This document shows positions 15,168 through 24,117 of a DNA stretch of 64,000 nucleotides, piece by piece. The first letter of the stretch is position 1, and the number at the start of each line of letters is the position of its first letter. Source of the stretch: Thiopontia sp964415865 (GTDB lineage Bacteria > Pseudomonadota > Gammaproteobacteria > GCF-002020875); contig CAYQBY010000001.1 of assembly GCA_964415865.1 (NCBI GenBank), positions 1 to 64,000 of the forward strand, written 5' to 3'. A model generated the notes under the pieces. It was given only the letters and a program-made list of their open reading frames with translations, searched no databases and was not told the DNA's origin. The translations under genes and the position numbers were made by a program.

Positions 15168-15866
15168 TTAAAGTTTTCCATCCACCATTTTTTTATGATT
15201 TTTGAGATAGTTTTTATATTTTTCGATGGCGTCATTTTTGGATTGAGAGATACTCTTCTCCTGCAAAAATAACTCCATCCTCTCCCGATCTTTTCTTGCC
15301 CTCTCGGTTCCAAAGGCCTCAGCCAGGCTGTACCAGGTATGTGCGGCAGTAAAGCCGAAGATCTTCTCCTCAAATATCTTGCCTACCTTACGCGCCATCT
15401 CTCCACGCTCCTCATTGGTGAAAGGTACCGGGTTCAGGGTTCTCTCTCCAAGCCATATAGTGGCACGGTTGTGGTCAATGGTCACCGGTCCACCCTCCTG
15501 AAACAGGGTCCCAAGCTGCTCTTGTAGTGCAGCCAACTGCATCAGGTTGATCTTGGCCTGCTGCTTCTTGCGCAGGGAGTCAGCCATGCGAAATCCATTC
15601 TCAACGGAGAGAGTAAGAGCGAGCAGAGCACGATTTGGGTCCTCTGGAACAAGTTTCCCTCTGGCGTAGAGTTTTCCTAGTTCATATTGAGCCTCACTAT
15701 TCCCCATTCCAGCAAGGCGGCTCAATTCCATGATTGCAAGTTCTCCATTGCCATCACTTATTGCACGTTTTGCTGAGTTGATGTCTGCGTTGGATGGGGA
15801 TGAAAACAGGAGTGTAGCTACCAGGATTGGCAACGTTAAAATAGTCTTGTTGTGTGATCTTTTCAT
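15168..15866 (-). CDS. Secreted Sel1/TPR-like repeat protein
   Basis: A 232-residue exported protein. A signal peptide is clear: a basic start, hydrophobic LTLPILVATLLF, and a likely cleavage after SPSNA near residue 27. The mature part is helical with Sel1-type repeats: NSEAQYELGKLYARGKLVPEDPNRA near 55-80 matches the SEL1 consensus, with further degenerate copies around 112-140 and 165-195. Such periplasmic solenoids usually bind proteins or peptidoglycan factors; no partner is evident. The C-terminus is lysine-rich. It converges with the AddA-like gene with only 9 bp between stops and no hairpin, and is divergent from aroC. Confidence 0.85.
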   Translation of the reverse strand: MKRSHNKTILTLPILVATLLFSSPSNADINSAKRAISDGNGELAIMELSRLAGMGNSEAQYELGKLYARGKLVPEDPNRALLALTLSVENGFRMADSLRKKQQAKINLMQLAALQEQLGTLFQEGGPVTIDHNRATIWLGERTLNPVPFTNEERGEMARKVGKIFEEKIFGFTAAHTWYSLAEAFGTERARKDRERMELFLQEKSISQSKNDAIEKYKNYLKNHKKMVDGKL

Positions 15867-15933
15867 GAGGGAAATTATACGCAGAGCTATCTCTAAAAAA
15901 AGCTCATTTTTAGAGTTGTAACCATGAACTATG

Positions 15934-15939
15934 TATAAT
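15934..15939 (+). promoter_or_regulatory. -10 element of aroC implying a leaderless mRNA
   Basis: A perfect TATAAT ends 7 bp before the aroC ATG at 15947. Transcription would begin at, or one base from, that ATG. No Shine-Dalgarno sequence precedes the ATG, in agreement with a leaderless transcript. The -35 is weak (TAGAGT at 15911-15916 or one base to the left). Confidence 0.5.
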
Positions 15940-15946
15940 CATCGGC

Positions 15947-17035
15947 ATGTCTGGAAATTCTATCGGAAAACTTTTTACAGTCACAACATTCGGTGAAAGC
16001 CATGGCGCAGCACTCGGTTGCATTGTTGATGGCTGTCCCCCTGGGGTCGAAATTTCAGAGTCTGATCTGCAGAGGGATCTTGATCTGAGAAAGCCTGGAA
16101 CCTCACGCCATACTACTCAACGCAAAGAGTCTGACACAGTAGAGATTCTCTCTGGAGTGTTTGAGGGAAAAACTACAGGAACGCCTATTGGATTGTTGAT
16201 CCGTAACGAGGATCAACGCTCCAAGGACTACTCCAGGATTGCTGACCGTTTTCGCCCGGGACATGCAGATTACACCTACAACCAGAAGTATGGCGGTGTT
16301 CGTGACTATCGGGGTGGAGGAAGATCATCTGCCCGTGAGACTGCAATGCGGGTTGCGGCTGGAGGGGTTGCCAAGGCAGTTCTGAAAGCCCAGTTTGGGG
16401 TAGAGATTCATGGTTACCTGGCACAGCTCGGTCCAATCCAGATTGAGGAGATGGATTGGGGGCAGATTCATCAGAATCCGTTCTTCTCTCCGGACAGTAG
16501 TAAGGTTCCAGAAATGGAGGCCTATATGGATGAGTTGCGCAATGAGGGGAACTCGATTGGTGCACGAATCAACGTGGTTGCTACTGGTATGCCTCCCGGA
16601 TGGGGAGAGCCGGTATTTGACCGTCTTGATGCAGATATAGCCCATGCCATGATGAGTATCAATGCGGTAAAAGGGGTTGAGATTGGTGCCGGGTTTGACT
16701 CTGTGGAGCAGAAAGGGACAGAGCACCGGGATGAGATGACCCCGGCCGGATTCAAGAGCAATAATGCTGGTGGAATATTGGGTGGGATATCCTCTGGTCA
16801 GGATATTCTGGTCTCTATGGCGCTCAAGCCAACCTCAAGCCTGCGGATACCTGCAGACACAATTAATGTGGATGGGGATCCGGTTGAGATTATAACTGAG
16901 GGGAGGCATGACCCATGTGTGGGAATTCGTGCCACCCCGATTGCCGAGGCCATGCTTGCCATTATCCTGTTGGATCATGCGCTTCGTCAGCGCAGCCAGA
17001 ATGGTGCCGCACACTCGGATACGCCTGTAATCTGA
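15947..17035 (+). CDS. aroC: Chorismate synthase AroC
   Basis: AroC makes chorismate from EPSP using reduced FMN, the last common step to aromatic amino acids. The 362 residues match the family. Signatures: TFGESHGAALG near 12-22 with catalytic His, HxDY-like RFRPGHADYTYNQKYG near 101-116, RGGGRSSARETAMRVAAG near 125-142, and the C-terminal KPTSSLRIP and GRHDPCVGIRATPIAEAM. The MSGNSIGKLFTVTTFGESHG start is the family N-terminus, so the ATG is secure even without a ribosome-binding site. An MFS transporter follows 16 bp downstream. Confidence 0.97.
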   Translation: MSGNSIGKLFTVTTFGESHGAALGCIVDGCPPGVEISESDLQRDLDLRKPGTSRHTTQRKESDTVEILSGVFEGKTTGTPIGLLIRNEDQRSKDYSRIADRFRPGHADYTYNQKYGGVRDYRGGGRSSARETAMRVAAGGVAKAVLKAQFGVEIHGYLAQLGPIQIEEMDWGQIHQNPFFSPDSSKVPEMEAYMDELRNEGNSIGARINVVATGMPPGWGEPVFDRLDADIAHAMMSINAVKGVEIGAGFDSVEQKGTEHRDEMTPAGFKSNNAGGILGGISSGQDILVSMALKPTSSLRIPADTINVDGDPVEIITEGRHDPCVGIRATPIAEAMLAIILLDHALRQRSQNGAAHSDTPVI

Positions 17036-17051
17036 CCCCTACAGAAATCGT

Positions 17052-18200
17052 GTGACCACCACTATTCCATATAGATCTCTGTACAAGAGACTATCCAGCT
17101 TCTATCTGTTCTATTTTGCCACCCTGGGGGTTTTGATCCCCTACTGGGGGCCATATCTGGAGCATCTTGGTTTTTCCATTCGTGAAATTGGTGAGCTGAC
17201 AGCTATTCTGGCGGCAACCAAAATTGTGGCGCCAAATATCTGGGGGTGGTGGGCTGACAGAAAGGGAGAGCATCTCTCGATAGTCCGTTTTGCCTCGCTG
17301 GCATCGATTATCGCCTTTGCCGGAGTATTTATTAGTAGTGGTTACTGGTGGTTGGCACTGGTAATTGCACTCTTCAGTTTTTTCTGGAATGCATCACTTC
17401 CCCAGTTTGAGGCGGTAACACTAAATCATCTTGGGGATAAGGTGGAGCGCTACTCCTCGATTCGGCTCTGGGGGTCGGTCGGATTTATTGTTACGGTAGT
17501 AGTGTTGGGGCCGCTGCTTGAGTGGCAGAGCGTAGAACTGGTTCCAATTGCATTGATTATCTTGATGGCAGGTATCTGGGGGAGCAGTATATTGATTCCG
17601 GCGGTACCTGCTTCTCAACATGATCACCCTCATATCTCTCTAAAGAGCGTGTTGCGACGTCCGGTAGTGGTGGCTTTGCTGGCTGTTGCTTTCCTGAATC
17701 AGGCCGCGCATGGAACCTACTACACATTTTATACCCTCTACATGGAGTCATTTGGTTATGGCAAGGGGGTGATCGGCCTGATGTGGGCAGTTGGGGTGGG
17801 CGTTGAGGTGGCAGTTTTTGTGGTTATGGCGCGTTGGATACCGCGCTTTGGAGAGCGTAATCTGTTGTTGGCTAGTCTGTTATTGGCTGCTGTGCGTTGG
17901 ATTGTTATTGCACAATTCCCTGATATGCTTGGATTGATGTTTGTGGTGCAGAGTTTTCATGCGGCAAGTTTTGGGATTATCCATGCGGTCTCCATCCATA
18001 TGATTCATGACCTGTTTCGTGGCAAGCTTCAGGGAAGGGGGCAGGCTCTCTACTCCAGCCTCAGTTTTGGAGCCGGTGGGGTGGTTGGCAGTCTACTGGG
18101 TGGTGTGATCTGGACGACTACAGGTTCTTCATCAATCTTTCTCTTTTCAGCCCTGCTTACAGTGCTTGCATTTGTTGTCACCTGGTGCTGGATTCGTTAA
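17052..18200 (+). CDS. MFS transporter, phenylpropionate-permease/muropeptide-like (PPP) family
   Basis: A 382-residue major facilitator with about 12 hydrophobic segments, beginning directly with a membrane span (FYLFYFATLGVLIPYWGPYL). The loop between TM2 and TM3 has GWWADRKGE, the MFS DRxGR-like signature. The closest family I recognise is the MFS_1-like/PPP group (HcaT-type), with the characteristic early LGVLIPYWGPYLEHLGFS and RLWGSVGF. Substrate unknown. It starts with GTG 16 bp after aroC, likely in the same transcript, without evidence of a functional link. Confidence 0.88.
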   Translation: MTTTIPYRSLYKRLSSFYLFYFATLGVLIPYWGPYLEHLGFSIREIGELTAILAATKIVAPNIWGWWADRKGEHLSIVRFASLASIIAFAGVFISSGYWWLALVIALFSFFWNASLPQFEAVTLNHLGDKVERYSSIRLWGSVGFIVTVVVLGPLLEWQSVELVPIALIILMAGIWGSSILIPAVPASQHDHPHISLKSVLRRPVVVALLAVAFLNQAAHGTYYTFYTLYMESFGYGKGVIGLMWAVGVGVEVAVFVVMARWIPRFGERNLLLASLLLAAVRWIVIAQFPDMLGLMFVVQSFHAASFGIIHAVSIHMIHDLFRGKLQGRGQALYSSLSFGAGGVVGSLLGGVIWTTTGSSSIFLFSALLTVLAFVVTWCWIR

Positions 18201-18214
18201 GGAATCTCGAAACT

Positions 18215-18243
18215 TTTACAGTAGGGGCGGCAGAGAGTAAAAT
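18215..18243 (+). promoter_or_regulatory. Promoter of the leuC operon
   Basis: TTTACA (18215-18220), a 17-bp spacer and TAAAAT (18238-18243): five of six matches in each box. Transcription would start near 18250, about 38 bases before the leuC ATG. There is no room or sign of a leu leader peptide. Confidence 0.65.
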
Positions 18244-18288
18244 GGGCCGTTTTCCCCACTATCAACCTAGGAAACAATAATAGCAGTC

Positions 18289-19707
18289 ATGGCTGGAAAG
18301 ACCCTATACGACAAGCTTTGGGAGGCGCATGTAGTTCGCGAGGAGGAGGATGGAAGTTCACTACTCTATATCGACAGACAGCTGCTGCATGAGGTGACCT
18401 CTCCACAGGCCTTTGAGGGGCTGAGATTGGCAGGACGTTCCCCGTGGCGAGTCAGTGCCAACCTGGCAGTTCCCGATCACAATGTTCCCACTACAGAGCG
18501 TGAGTTGGGGATAACTGATCCAGTGGCACGAACCCAGGTTGAGACCCTGGGTAAAAATACAGAGCAGTTTGGGATTACAGAGTTCAGAATGGGTGATATC
18601 CGCCAGGGCATTGTCCATGTCATTGGACCTGAGCAGGGGGCAACTCTTCCCGGTATGACTATTGTATGTGGTGATTCACACACCTCTACCCATGGCGCAT
18701 TGGGAGCATTGGCATTTGGAATTGGCACCTCAGAGGTGGAGCATGTGCTGGCGACCCAGTGCTTAGTACAGAAAAAATCAAAAAGCATGCTGGTTCGGGT
18801 TAATGGATCTGTTGGCCTCGGAGTAACAGGCAAGGATATTGTGCTGGCCATTATTGGCAAGATCGGTACGGCTGGTGGTACCGGGTATGCAATCGAATTT
18901 GCCGGCGAGGCAATAGAAGAGCTTTCGGTTGAGGGGAGGATGACAGTCTGCAACATGGCAATTGAGGCCGGTGCCCGTGCCGGTATGGTAGCAGTTGATC
19001 AAAAGACCATTGAGTATGTAAAGGGGCGGCCTTATGCGCCAAGCGCGGAGCAGTGGCCACAGGCAGTGGAGGCGTGGCAGGAACTTCATAGCGATGCCGA
19101 CGCACTGTTTGACCACGTGGTTGAGCTGGAGGGGGCAGCGATAGCGCCACAGGTCACCTGGGGTACATCACCTGAGATGGTGGTGTCGATTGAGGATAAG
19201 GTCCCAAACCCGGATAGTGAGATAGACGATGTGAAACGTAGTGGCATGGAGAAGGCGCTGGCCTATATGGGGTTGGATGCAGATACCCCGATTGATTCCA
19301 TTGCCGTTGATAAGGTTTTTGTTGGCTCATGTACCAACTCGAGAATTGAGGATCTGCGTGAGGCCGCCGAGGTGGCCAAGGATAGAAAGATTGCCTCCAA
19401 TGTAAAGCAGGTGTTGATTGTTCCCGGTTCTGGTCTTATCAAGGAGCAGGCAGAGAGTGAGGGGCTGGACAGGATTTTTGTGGATGCCGGTTTTGAGTGG
19501 CGCGATCCTGGCTGTTCAATGTGTCTGGCAATGAATGCTGATCGTCTGGAGGAGAGAGAGCGTTGTGCCTCAACCTCAAACCGAAACTTTGAGAGTAGGC
19601 AGGGGTTGAACAGCCGTACTCATCTGGTAAGCCCGGCTATGGCAGTGGCTGCCGCAGTAACGGGTCACTTTACTGATGTCAGGGAGCTTGTTGGGGGAGG
19701 TGACTAA
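18289..19707 (+). CDS. leuC: 3-isopropylmalate dehydratase large subunit LeuC
   Basis: LeuC and LeuD together isomerise 2-isopropylmalate to 3-isopropylmalate in leucine synthesis. The 472 residues match the family. The 4Fe-4S ligands are present: one Cys in VGSCTNSR near 348 and two in DPGCSMCLAMN near 408-411. HTSTHGALGALAFGIGTSEVEHV near 129-151 is the aconitase-fold signature. It overlaps leuD by one base (TAATGG), typical of a coupled heterodimer. Confidence 0.97.
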   Translation: MAGKTLYDKLWEAHVVREEEDGSSLLYIDRQLLHEVTSPQAFEGLRLAGRSPWRVSANLAVPDHNVPTTERELGITDPVARTQVETLGKNTEQFGITEFRMGDIRQGIVHVIGPEQGATLPGMTIVCGDSHTSTHGALGALAFGIGTSEVEHVLATQCLVQKKSKSMLVRVNGSVGLGVTGKDIVLAIIGKIGTAGGTGYAIEFAGEAIEELSVEGRMTVCNMAIEAGARAGMVAVDQKTIEYVKGRPYAPSAEQWPQAVEAWQELHSDADALFDHVVELEGAAIAPQVTWGTSPEMVVSIEDKVPNPDSEIDDVKRSGMEKALAYMGLDADTPIDSIAVDKVFVGSCTNSRIEDLREAAEVAKDRKIASNVKQVLIVPGSGLIKEQAESEGLDRIFVDAGFEWRDPGCSMCLAMNADRLEERERCASTSNRNFESRQGLNSRTHLVSPAMAVAAAVTGHFTDVRELVGGGD

Positions 19708-20345
19708 TGGAAAAATTCACTCAACATAAGGGGTTGGTTGTACCAATGGACCGACCTAATGTGGATACTGATGCAATAATCCCCAAGCAGTATCTTAAGT
19801 CAGTCAAGCGAGCAGGATTTGGCCCCAATCTTTTTGATGATTGGCGCTATCTGGATCCAGGTGATCCATCAATTGATAATGCGACACGTCGCATCAATCC
19901 GGATTTCGTACTCAATAATAGCCAGTATGAGGGCGCTACCGTGCTATTGGGACGTGAGAATTTTGGCTGCGGCTCTTCCCGTGAGCATGCGGTATGGGCA
20001 TTGACAGATTACGGGATCAGAGCGGTTATAGCCCCCAGTTTCGCCGACATCTTTTTTAATAACAGCTTCAAGAATGGACTGTTGCCTATCACCCTTAGCG
20101 AGGATGAGGTTGAGCAGCTTTTTCAGGAGGAGGCAGAGGGCAGCGGATATCAGTTGCAGATTGATCTGGAGGCGCAGACGGTAACTGCTCCAGAGGGTGG
20201 CTCCTTCTCCTTCGAGATTGATGAGTTTCGCAAATATCGGCTTTTAAATGGGCTGGATGATATTGGTCTGACTCTACAGCACGAGGATGCCATCAGGGCA
20301 TATGAGGCACGCAGGGGTTCTGAGTCTCCATGGTTGTTCAGGTAG
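19707..20345 (+). CDS. leuD: 3-isopropylmalate dehydratase small subunit LeuD
   Basis: A 212-residue swivelling domain partner of LeuC. Family signatures: NVDTDAIIPKQYLK near 18-31, ENFGCGSSREHAVWAL near 83-98, and PSFADIFFNNSFKNGLLPI near 110-128. The length is normal. The ATG overlaps the leuC stop. A 61-bp AT-rich gap separates it from leuB, without a terminator. Confidence 0.97.
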   Translation: MEKFTQHKGLVVPMDRPNVDTDAIIPKQYLKSVKRAGFGPNLFDDWRYLDPGDPSIDNATRRINPDFVLNNSQYEGATVLLGRENFGCGSSREHAVWALTDYGIRAVIAPSFADIFFNNSFKNGLLPITLSEDEVEQLFQEEAEGSGYQLQIDLEAQTVTAPEGGSFSFEIDEFRKYRLLNGLDDIGLTLQHEDAIRAYEARRGSESPWLFR

Positions 20346-20406
20346 ATGGGCTGTCGAGATAACGATTTTTGGTTTATTAATTTTCAGTTTTTAAGAGTAT
20401 AAGTTG

Positions 20407-21486
20407 ATGAGTAAGAAAGTTGCAGTGTTGCCCGGTGACGGGATTGGTCAGGAGATTGTTGCAGAGGCAATCAAAGTGCTGAATCTCCTGCAGAGTGATT
20501 TTGGGTTATCGGTCGAGACCGAGGATGGATTAATCGGTGGTTCCGCTTATGATGTTCATGGAACCCCGCTACCGGATCAGACCATGGATATTGCCAGAGA
20601 GGCTGATGCAGTTCTGTTAGGTGCTGTAGGTGGTTATCAGTGGGAGTCTCTGGATATTGCTGTACGCCCGGAGAAAGGGCTGCTTGGTATCAGAGCTGGT
20701 CTGGAGCTCTTTTCCAATCTTCGTCCTGCCATTCTATATCCTCAGCTGGCGAGTGCATCCACTCTGAGAGAGGATGTTGTCTCTGGTCTGGATCTGATGA
20801 TTGTCCGTGAGCTAACCGGCGGCATCTATTTTGGCCAGCCACGTGGTATCCGTACCCTGGAGGATGGGGAGCGTCAGGGATTCAATACCCTGGTCTATGC
20901 GGAGCATGAGATCGAGCGTATTGGACGCTCTGCATTCGAGATTGCAATGAAGCGTGACAAGCGTATCACCTCTGTCGACAAGGCTAACGTGCTCGAGTCT
21001 ACAGAGTTGTGGCGTGAGGTGATGGAGCGTGTTGCTAAGGATTACCCCGAGGTGGAGCTCTCCCATATGTATGTGGATAATGCGGCTATGCAGCTGGTTC
21101 GTGAGCCAAAGCAGTTTGATGTGATGGTTACTACAAATATGTTTGGCGATATCCTCTCAGACTGTGCCGCAATGTTGACAGGATCTATCGGTATGTTGCC
21201 ATCTGCATCACTGGATGCCAATGGTAAAGGTATGTATGAGCCAATTCATGGTTCTGCCCCTGATATTGCAGGCCAGAATATAGCTAATCCACTGGCAACG
21301 ATTCTCTCGCTCTCCATGATGCTGCGTTATAGTCTGGATGAGGAGGAGTTGGCGAACAAGATTGATCAGGCAGTGGACAAGGTGTTGGATAGCGGTCTGC
21401 GTACTCGTGATATTCACTCCGACGGTATGCAGGAGATAAGTTGTTCTGCTATGGGTGATGCGGTTGTGGACGCATTGCAAAACTAA
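20407..21486 (+). CDS. leuB: 3-isopropylmalate dehydrogenase LeuB
   Basis: LeuB oxidises and decarboxylates 3-isopropylmalate with NAD. The 359-residue protein shows AVLPGDGIGQEIVAEA at the start, the RELTGGIYFGQPRG substrate motif near 137-150, the DKANVLESTELWREV segment near 190, and the NMFGDILSDCAAMLTGSIG metal/NAD signature near 240. A TTG just before the ATG (20404) also opens the frame, but the ATG gives the family start MSKKVAVLPGDG. Confidence 0.97.
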   Translation: MSKKVAVLPGDGIGQEIVAEAIKVLNLLQSDFGLSVETEDGLIGGSAYDVHGTPLPDQTMDIAREADAVLLGAVGGYQWESLDIAVRPEKGLLGIRAGLELFSNLRPAILYPQLASASTLREDVVSGLDLMIVRELTGGIYFGQPRGIRTLEDGERQGFNTLVYAEHEIERIGRSAFEIAMKRDKRITSVDKANVLESTELWREVMERVAKDYPEVELSHMYVDNAAMQLVREPKQFDVMVTTNMFGDILSDCAAMLTGSIGMLPSASLDANGKGMYEPIHGSAPDIAGQNIANPLATILSLSMMLRYSLDEEELANKIDQAVDKVLDSGLRTRDIHSDGMQEISCSAMGDAVVDALQN

Positions 21487-21501
21487 GTACAGGATATTGA
21501 G

Positions 21502-22614
21502 ATGAAAAAAGTAGGTTTTGTAGGTTGGCGCGGCATGGTTGGTTCGGTCCTGATGGAGCGAATGCGTGAAGAGAATGATTTTGAGAAGATCGATCCTGTC
21601 TTCTTTACCACTTCGCAGTTTGGGCAGCCAGGTCCTGATGTGGGCAAGGAGGTGCCACCACTTAAGGATGCCAATGATGTCTCCGAGTTGGCAGAGATGG
21701 ATGCCATCATCAGTTGCCAGGGTGGTAGTTATACCAAGGCAGTGATTGGTCCACTGCGTGAGTCAGGCTGGAGTGGGTACTGGATTGATGCGGCATCCTC
21801 TCTTCGTATGAATGATGAGGCGGTGCTGGTGCTGGACCCGGTCAACCGCACTGTAATTGACAATGCCCTGAGCGATGGAACAAATACCTTTGTAGGAGGA
21901 AACTGCACTGTAAGTCTGATGCTGATGGCCATAGGAGGGCTTTTTCAGAAAGATCTGGTGGAGTGGATCAGCCCCATGACCTATCAGGCTGCATCTGGTG
22001 CCGGTGCACGAAATATGCGTGAGCTAATTTCCCAGATGGGAAGTATCAGAGATAGTGTTGGGGGACTACTTGATGATCCTGCCAGCGCAATCCTTGAGAT
22101 TGATCGTACTGTCTCTTCTCACATCAATAGTGGTGATTACCCAACAGATAATTTCGGGGTACCACTGGCCGGTAGTCTGATCCCATGGATCGATACCCAG
22201 TTGCCAAGTGGACAGAGTCGAGAGGAGTGGAAGGCAGAGGCAGAGACCAACAAGATTCTGGGTCGCAGTGATAACCCAGTACCTATTGATGGACTCTGTG
22301 TCCGTATTGGTGCAATGCGCTCCCACAGTCAGGCACTGACTATCAAGATGAAGAGAGATATTCCGGTATCTGAGATCGAATCTATCATGGCGCAGGCTAA
22401 TGACTGGGTGAAGGTGATACCAAATGATCGTGACCTGAGTATGACCGAGCTGACTCCAGCCAAGGTTACAGGGACCCTGAATGTTCCAGTAGGTAGAGTC
22501 CGTAAGTTGACCATGGGCCCAGAATATATATCTGCATTTACAGTAGGTGATCAACTACTGTGGGGTGCTGCTGAGCCGCTGCGCAGATTAATGGGAATTG
22601 CTCTGGAGTTGTAG
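21502..22614 (+). CDS. asd: Aspartate-semialdehyde dehydrogenase Asd
   Basis: Asd reduces aspartyl phosphate to the semialdehyde that feeds lysine/DAP, threonine and methionine synthesis. The 370-residue product is the long gammaproteobacterial type, starting MKKVGFVGWRGMVGSVLMERM (NADP-binding GxxGMVG). The catalytic Cys is in VGGNCTVSLMLMAI near 134-137, and the substrate-binding region has CVRIGAMRSHSQALTIK near 256-272. It lies 15 bp after leuB and directly before the fimV-truA pair, a common gammaproteobacterial order. Confidence 0.97.
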   Translation: MKKVGFVGWRGMVGSVLMERMREENDFEKIDPVFFTTSQFGQPGPDVGKEVPPLKDANDVSELAEMDAIISCQGGSYTKAVIGPLRESGWSGYWIDAASSLRMNDEAVLVLDPVNRTVIDNALSDGTNTFVGGNCTVSLMLMAIGGLFQKDLVEWISPMTYQAASGAGARNMRELISQMGSIRDSVGGLLDDPASAILEIDRTVSSHINSGDYPTDNFGVPLAGSLIPWIDTQLPSGQSREEWKAEAETNKILGRSDNPVPIDGLCVRIGAMRSHSQALTIKMKRDIPVSEIESIMAQANDWVKVIPNDRDLSMTELTPAKVTGTLNVPVGRVRKLTMGPEYISAFTVGDQLLWGAAEPLRRLMGIALEL

Positions 22615-22645
22615 CGAGACCGCTACAAGGCTTTGAGAAGGTGCG

Positions 22646-23344
22646 ATGCGAAAACTATTCACTCTTCTCTCTGTTTTTGCTCTTGGTGAATCATCCGCAG
22701 ATCTGCCGGTGGAGATCTATTCGGCACTTGGCTCACCACTGATTGCAGAGATTCAGCTGCTACCAGGTGAGTCGGAGAAGAGGGTGTTTTCTATCTCCCC
22801 ACAAGATGGCTCAGAAAACAGGTTTGAGGTGGAGAAGATCACCCATAGAGATGCTCTGCTACTTCTATCATCCTCTCCTGTAAACCAGCCTATTCTGGAT
22901 CTGATGCTGGTGTCTGGAGATGGTGGTTCTGAACGCTCTATTACCCTGTTTCTTGATCAGGTAGCACCAAAGTCAGGGGCGACCTATATAAAGCAGTTGT
23001 TATTGGAGAGGAATAGTGCACTGCAGATTGACAAGAGGCAGCTCCCCAAACCAACAGATGGCTGGTTCACCCCATTTACAAAACATCCAGTTATCTCAAG
23101 ATGGTCTCTCTTCATCCTTCTAGGCGGAGTAGCGGCACTTCTGTTGATGCGCTGGTGGCGGTCGGCTGAACCACTGCCTTCTACAAATCGTTATGGCAGT
23201 TCATCCAGCTCCAGCAATGATCTACCATATGGCAAAAAAGAGTTTGATGAGAGTGGTAATGATGATATCTGGCAGGAGTTCTATCAGGGTGTTGAGCAGC
23301 TTGAAGAGAAGATCAAAAAAGTAGATGGTGAGGATAACAAGTGA
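22646..23344 (+). CDS. Short FimV-like protein (N-terminal domain and one membrane span only)
   Basis: FimV is a large inner-membrane hub protein (about 700-1000 residues in Pseudomonas and relatives) with a periplasmic LysM region and a cytoplasmic TPR domain, linked to twitching and polar organisation. This 232-residue protein keeps the signal peptide (to about residue 18), the FimV N-terminal domain (LPVEIYSALGSPLIAEIQLL) and one membrane span near 152-170, then a short acidic cytoplasmic tail ending in a predicted helix (FYQGVEQLEEKIKKV). LysM and the C-terminal TPR/FimV domain are missing. Its place between asd and truA is exactly the fimV locus. The next frame follows at once with no remnant, so it is a settled short version and not a recent frameshift. 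Confidence 0.8.
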   Translation: MRKLFTLLSVFALGESSADLPVEIYSALGSPLIAEIQLLPGESEKRVFSISPQDGSENRFEVEKITHRDALLLLSSSPVNQPILDLMLVSGDGGSERSITLFLDQVAPKSGATYIKQLLLERNSALQIDKRQLPKPTDGWFTPFTKHPVISRWSLFILLGGVAALLLMRWWRSAEPLPSTNRYGSSSSSSNDLPYGKKEFDESGNDDIWQEFYQGVEQLEEKIKKVDGEDNK

Positions 23345-24105
23345 CTAGATATGCTGCTGGTGTTGAGTATAACGGTACCAGTTTCCATGGTTGGGAGGTG
23401 CAGCAACCGGATGTTCGTACAGTTCAAGGCGAGGTGGAGAAGGCGCTCTCCAAGGTTGCCAACCATTTTGTACGGGTAACCACGGCAGGACGTACTGATG
23501 CTGGGGTTCATGCTTTGGGGCAGGTGATCCATTTTGAGAGCGACTCCGAGCGTAGTGCACGAGCATGGGTTTATGGTGCCAACGCAAATCTCGACAGGGA
23601 TGTCTCTATTGCCTGGGTAAAACAGGTGGATGATGAGTTTCACGCCAGATTCTCGGCACTATCTCGCTCCTACCGTTACGTAATTTTTAATCGTCCTGTA
23701 CGTACGGCTATATCTGCTGATGAACGTACCTGGGTCTATAGGACTCTTGATGAAAATTTGATGCAGGAGGGGGCAGATCACCTTCTGGGCAAGCATGATT
23801 TTAGCTCGTACCGTGCCGTTGCCTGCCAGGCTAATAGCCCTGTACGCACAATTCATAATCTGGACATTACTCGTCACGGGAAAGAGGTCTGGATTGAGGT
23901 GAGAGCCAATGCCTTCCTTCACCATATGGTACGGAATATTGCAGGGGTTTTGATCTCTATCGGTAGTGGACTCAATGATCCAGAGTGGGCAAAAGAGGTG
24001 CTGGAGTTGAGGGATAGAACCCAGGGCGGAATCACAGCCCCACCTGAGGGGTTGTCGCTGGTGTCAGTAGAATATCCGAGCCGTTTTGATATCCCTTCAG
24101 TGTGA
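23341..24105 (+). CDS. truA: tRNA pseudouridine(38-40) synthase TruA
   Basis: TruA converts uridines 38-40 in the tRNA anticodon arm to pseudouridine. The 254-residue protein has the catalytic aspartate in TTAGRTDAGVHALGQV near 46-61, RYVIFNRP near 111 and the conserved NAFLHHMVRNIAGVLISIG near 190-208. It starts with GTG inside the fimV stop (GTGA overlap), so it is translationally coupled. Confidence 0.96.
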   Translation: MTRYAAGVEYNGTSFHGWEVQQPDVRTVQGEVEKALSKVANHFVRVTTAGRTDAGVHALGQVIHFESDSERSARAWVYGANANLDRDVSIAWVKQVDDEFHARFSALSRSYRYVIFNRPVRTAISADERTWVYRTLDENLMQEGADHLLGKHDFSSYRAVACQANSPVRTIHNLDITRHGKEVWIEVRANAFLHHMVRNIAGVLISIGSGLNDPEWAKEVLELRDRTQGGITAPPEGLSLVSVEYPSRFDIPSV

Positions 24106-24117
24106 TAATATTGCGCG

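Noticed and set aside
18241..18288. leu leader peptide or transcription attenuator before leuC
   Set aside because: The leader is only about 40 bases, without a leucine-rich short frame or terminator hairpin.
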